DNA from: Runella sp. MFBS21
GTDB taxonomy: Bacteria; Bacteroidota; Bacteroidia; Cytophagales; Spirosomataceae
Assembly: GCF_029433105.1 (NCBI RefSeq)
Contig: NZ_JARNTW010000026.1
Coordinates: forward strand, 1-64,000
Reading direction: 5' to 3'
DNA length: 64,000 nt
How positions within the stretch are numbered: the first letter of the stretch is position 1; the number at the start of each line of letters is the position of its first letter. The position numbers were made by a program, and so were the translations under genes. The notes under the pieces are model-generated. The model made no database searches, was not told where the DNA came from, and saw nothing but the letters and a program-made list of their open reading frames with translations. Shown in pieces: positions 62,022-64,000 of this stretch.

Positions 62022-63835
62022 ACAGGTACTTCTATACTTATTTTGGTGCCCACCTTAGGTTTGGTATCTAGGGACCAAGTTCCTTTTAGCGATTCTACAC
62101 GCGCACTTATATTGCGTAGGCCTACTCCCGTGGGATTGGTGTGGGTGGGCATTCCGATGCCGTCGTCGCTTACGGTAAGAAAAATCGACTGATTTTTTTC
62201 GGAAAGGCTTATCCATACTTTTTGGGCGTGGGCATGTTTCAAAACATTATTTACTAACTCTAAAATAATACTATAAAGCTGGTATTCGGTGGTGGGGCTA
62301 GGGCGAGCTAAAGCTTCATCCACAATGAGATGAAACGTGGTTTTGGTATTTAGATTAAGCTTTTCAATTAGTTTTTGTAAAGCCATTGCTAAGCCTTGAG
62401 TTTCGAGTTCGGGAGGAAGCAAATTGTGAGATATGAGGCGTACATCTGCATATACATCCTCAAGGGTTTGAAGAATTCCGGCATGAATTTTTTGGTCTGT
62501 TTCAGGATATTTGGAAGTATCAAGTGCTTCTAGTCGCCATCTAAGTGCCGCAATTTTGGTATTTAGGTTATCATGTAATTCAGAAGCGACGCGTTTGCGC
62601 TCAAGGGTTTGTCCTTTCAGTAGGGCTTCTTCTATTTCTTTGTTTTTGATACTTAGTTGTTTGTTGGTAGTTTTTAATTTATGATTTGACCAAAATACAA
62701 AGCCAGCCACAAAAAGGCCCAAAATCGAAAGCCCAATTAAAAAATTGCGCCATTGGGTGAGTTTTTCATTTTCTAAATCACTGATTCTAAGTTGTTGTTT
62801 TTCGGCTTCGTATTTTGCTTGCAGTTCGGCATAGGCTTTCTGGACTGAAAATCGCCCGAGGCTATCTTCGTGCATTTTGTGAAGCTCATAATATTTGAGG
62901 GCATTTTGGTAGTCGCCCATTCGTTTGTAAGTTTGATAAATGTAATTTTCGGCCCGTGATTGCATTTCTTTCCAGCCTGATCTACGAGCGTAGTCTAAGC
63001 TAGCTTTACGGTATTCGAGGGCTTTGGCGTAAGATTGTTTTTGATCGTATATATCAGCTAAATCGGCATAAGTAGCAAAAATGACAACCCGATTGTTGTA
63101 AGATTTGGCTAATGCCAATGCTTTGTCGCGATATTGGGTGGCAAGAGCTTCATTGCCGAGTTTCATATATACATTGGCCAAGCAATGAGGATTATCAGCT
63201 TTGAGGGTAGGGCTTGTGGTGTAGGGCATAAGCCGCTCTACTTGTTTGTAATAAAAAAGCGCTTTTTTATAATTTCTGACTCCGAATGAGTCATAGTAAT
63301 TATAGTCTCCCAAGAAATCATAAATCCAACCGAGATTGTTTTTGTTGGTAGTAGCTTTGGCGTAGGGCAAAGCCTCATATAAAAGTTCTAGGCATTTGTT
63401 GGTGAGGCCATTGTTGTTTAAAACAAATGCCGCTAATACGTACGTGTACGCTAATTCGTAAGGGTCTCCTCCTGCTTTTTTAAGGGTTTGAATGGCTTGA
63501 TTATAGTGTTGAAAAGCTTCTGTGTAGTTTCCTTTTATATCGTTGTATTTACCCAAAGCACGTTGATATAGCCCTATTCCCTTGGGCCACTCTACCGCTA
63601 CTGTGAATCTTTTAAGAGAATCCAAAAACATCAGTTCACGTGAATCTCCTAGATTGATTGAGCGCTCCGTAAGAAGGCTCAAACTCAATACAATATTGGT
63701 ATCCCGATGTAAAGAAGATTTTTGGGTGGATAAGTCATGAATATGGTGGATAAGGCTATCCAATAAGGGATTTTGTGCTTTTGAAAATCCCACATTTAGT
63801 AAAAAAACAATGAAAATGCATACGATTTTTTTCAT
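62018..63835 (-). CDS. TPR-containing sensor histidine kinase (HisKA_3)
   Basis: 605 aa from the ATG at 63835; a TTG at 63865 would add ten residues and overlap the upstream gene's stop. Signal peptide (GFSKAQ), six to seven TPR-like repeats in the periplasm (for example YTEAFQHYNQAIQTLKK, YAKALEYRKASLDYARR and YQNALKYYELHK), a coiled coil, a transmembrane helix (about 372-390), HisKA_3 with ELHDNLN (His 421) and HATPase_c with NNVLKHAHA and DDGIGMP. It probably senses a periplasmic protein or peptide through the TPRs. The convergent response regulator is the likely partner. Confidence 0.92.
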   Translation of the reverse strand: MKKIVCIFIVFLLNVGFSKAQNPLLDSLIHHIHDLSTQKSSLHRDTNIVLSLSLLTERSINLGDSRELMFLDSLKRFTVAVEWPKGIGLYQRALGKYNDIKGNYTEAFQHYNQAIQTLKKAGGDPYELAYTYVLAAFVLNNNGLTNKCLELLYEALPYAKATTNKNNLGWIYDFLGDYNYYDSFGVRNYKKALFYYKQVERLMPYTTSPTLKADNPHCLANVYMKLGNEALATQYRDKALALAKSYNNRVVIFATYADLADIYDQKQSYAKALEYRKASLDYARRSGWKEMQSRAENYIYQTYKRMGDYQNALKYYELHKMHEDSLGRFSVQKAYAELQAKYEAEKQQLRISDLENEKLTQWRNFLIGLSILGLFVAGFVFWSNHKLKTTNKQLSIKNKEIEEALLKGQTLERKRVASELHDNLNTKIAALRWRLEALDTSKYPETDQKIHAGILQTLEDVYADVRLISHNLLPPELETQGLAMALQKLIEKLNLNTKTTFHLIVDEALARPSPTTEYQLYSIILELVNNVLKHAHAQKVWISLSEKNQSIFLTVSDDGIGMPTHTNPTGVGLRNISARVESLKGTWSLDTKPKVGTKISIEVPV

Positions 63836-63848
63836 GAAAAAGAAAAAT

Positions 63849-64000
63849 CTAAATGGGAACTTCAATCGTTGCCTTGGTACCTACTTCTGGTTTGCTTTGG
63901 AAAGTTAACTTTCCCGAAAGAGTTGCTACTCTGTTGTTGAGATTTGTCATCCCAATGCCATCTGATTGGAGTTCATCGGTCATTCCTACGCCATTATCGC
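63849..64000 (-). CDS. Second sensor histidine kinase, partial (C-terminal end)
   Basis: The only visible part is the last 50 codons of a gene cut by the window edge, ending in TAG at 63849-63851. The translation reads DNGVGMTDELQSDGIGMTN, then LNNRVATLSG and finally EVGTKATIEVPI, which are the G1 and G2 boxes and the end of a HATPase_c domain. It closely resembles the end of the kinase downstream (DDGIGMP, GVGLRNISARVESLKG, VGTKISIEVPV). The gap to that gene's ATG is only 13 bp, so the two kinase genes are probably paralogues in one operon. Confidence 0.85.
   Translation of the reverse strand, partial: DNGVGMTDELQSDGIGMTNLNNRVATLSGKLTFQSKPEVGTKATIEVPI

Noticed and set aside
63631-63650. TTCACGTGAA resembling half of a parS site
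   Set aside because: Only the central palindrome fits; five of sixteen positions mismatch and it lies inside a kinase gene.
63720-63755. GGTGGATAAG repeats resembling DnaA boxes
   Set aside because: They carry mismatches and lie inside the kinase coding sequence without clustering.

Overview
This 64 kb window looks like chromosomal DNA of a Bacteroidota bacterium, most likely a member of the Cytophagales (Runella/Spirosoma/Emticicia-like). This is an inference from gene content. The window has a SusC/SusD pair, many secreted and outer-membrane proteins, DUF4199, DUF4920 and DUF3467 proteins, GHL6 and planctomycete-type cytochrome c domains, and tRNAs without an encoded CCA. There is almost no Shine-Dalgarno use. 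Several promoters match the Bacteroidota pattern TTTG-N19-21-TAnnTTTG. I see no rRNA, CRISPR array, insertion sequence or prophage.

Layout. 0.1-7.9 kb: a 7TM-type sensor kinase, a tRNA-Tyr/Gly/Thr-tuf operon, a sigma factor/anti-sigma/outer-membrane-protein operon, and a lipoprotein serpin. 7.9-17.2 kb: secreted enzymes (FAD oxidoreductase with golvesin-like domain, thioredoxin-fold protein, M1 peptidase), small membrane proteins and hpt. 17.2-22.8 kb: a DeoR-type regulator divergent from a SusC/SusD pair, with a 49-bp imperfect palindrome between them. 22.9-26.9 kb: prfB with its programmed +1 frameshift, DUF4920, DUF4199, a dihydroorotase-like protein that has lost its metal ligands, and gcvH. 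27-31.4 kb: a GHL6-type glycosidase overlapping a DUF2231/cytochrome c/LRR protein, and a cyclase. 31.6-41.2 kb: the distal dcw cluster murD-ftsW-murG-murC-ftsQ-ftsA-ftsZ, followed by an AlkD-like gene. 41.3-47.6 kb: accD, a radical SAM protein, ybeY, mnmG and an Ig-like lipoprotein.

The most important locus is 43.7-48.1 kb. A near-consensus ParB site (parS) lies just upstream of mnmG. A gene-free stretch of 560 bp after the Ig-like lipoprotein gene is packed with DnaA boxes (six perfect TTATCCACA plus several variants) and ends in an AT-rich tract. I read it as the chromosomal origin oriC. A second, compact set of three perfect DnaA boxes sits about 22 kb away, around the start of the DUF4199 gene and the end of the pseudo-dihydroorotase gene.

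Right of the origin (48.1-64 kb): a TPR protein, a SixA-like phosphatase, an isolated mraY, a helix-hairpin-helix barrel protein, ppc, pyrB, a bestrophin homologue, a DUF3467 protein, asnS, and a LuxR-type response regulator convergent with a TPR sensor kinase. A second kinase gene runs off the right edge.

No clearly new multi-gene defence or mobile system is visible. The best candidates for under-described biology are the pseudo-dihydroorotase with its DnaA boxes, the oriC/parS module, the terminator-like hairpin inside the gene after ftsZ, and the orphan SusCD pair under a DeoR regulator.
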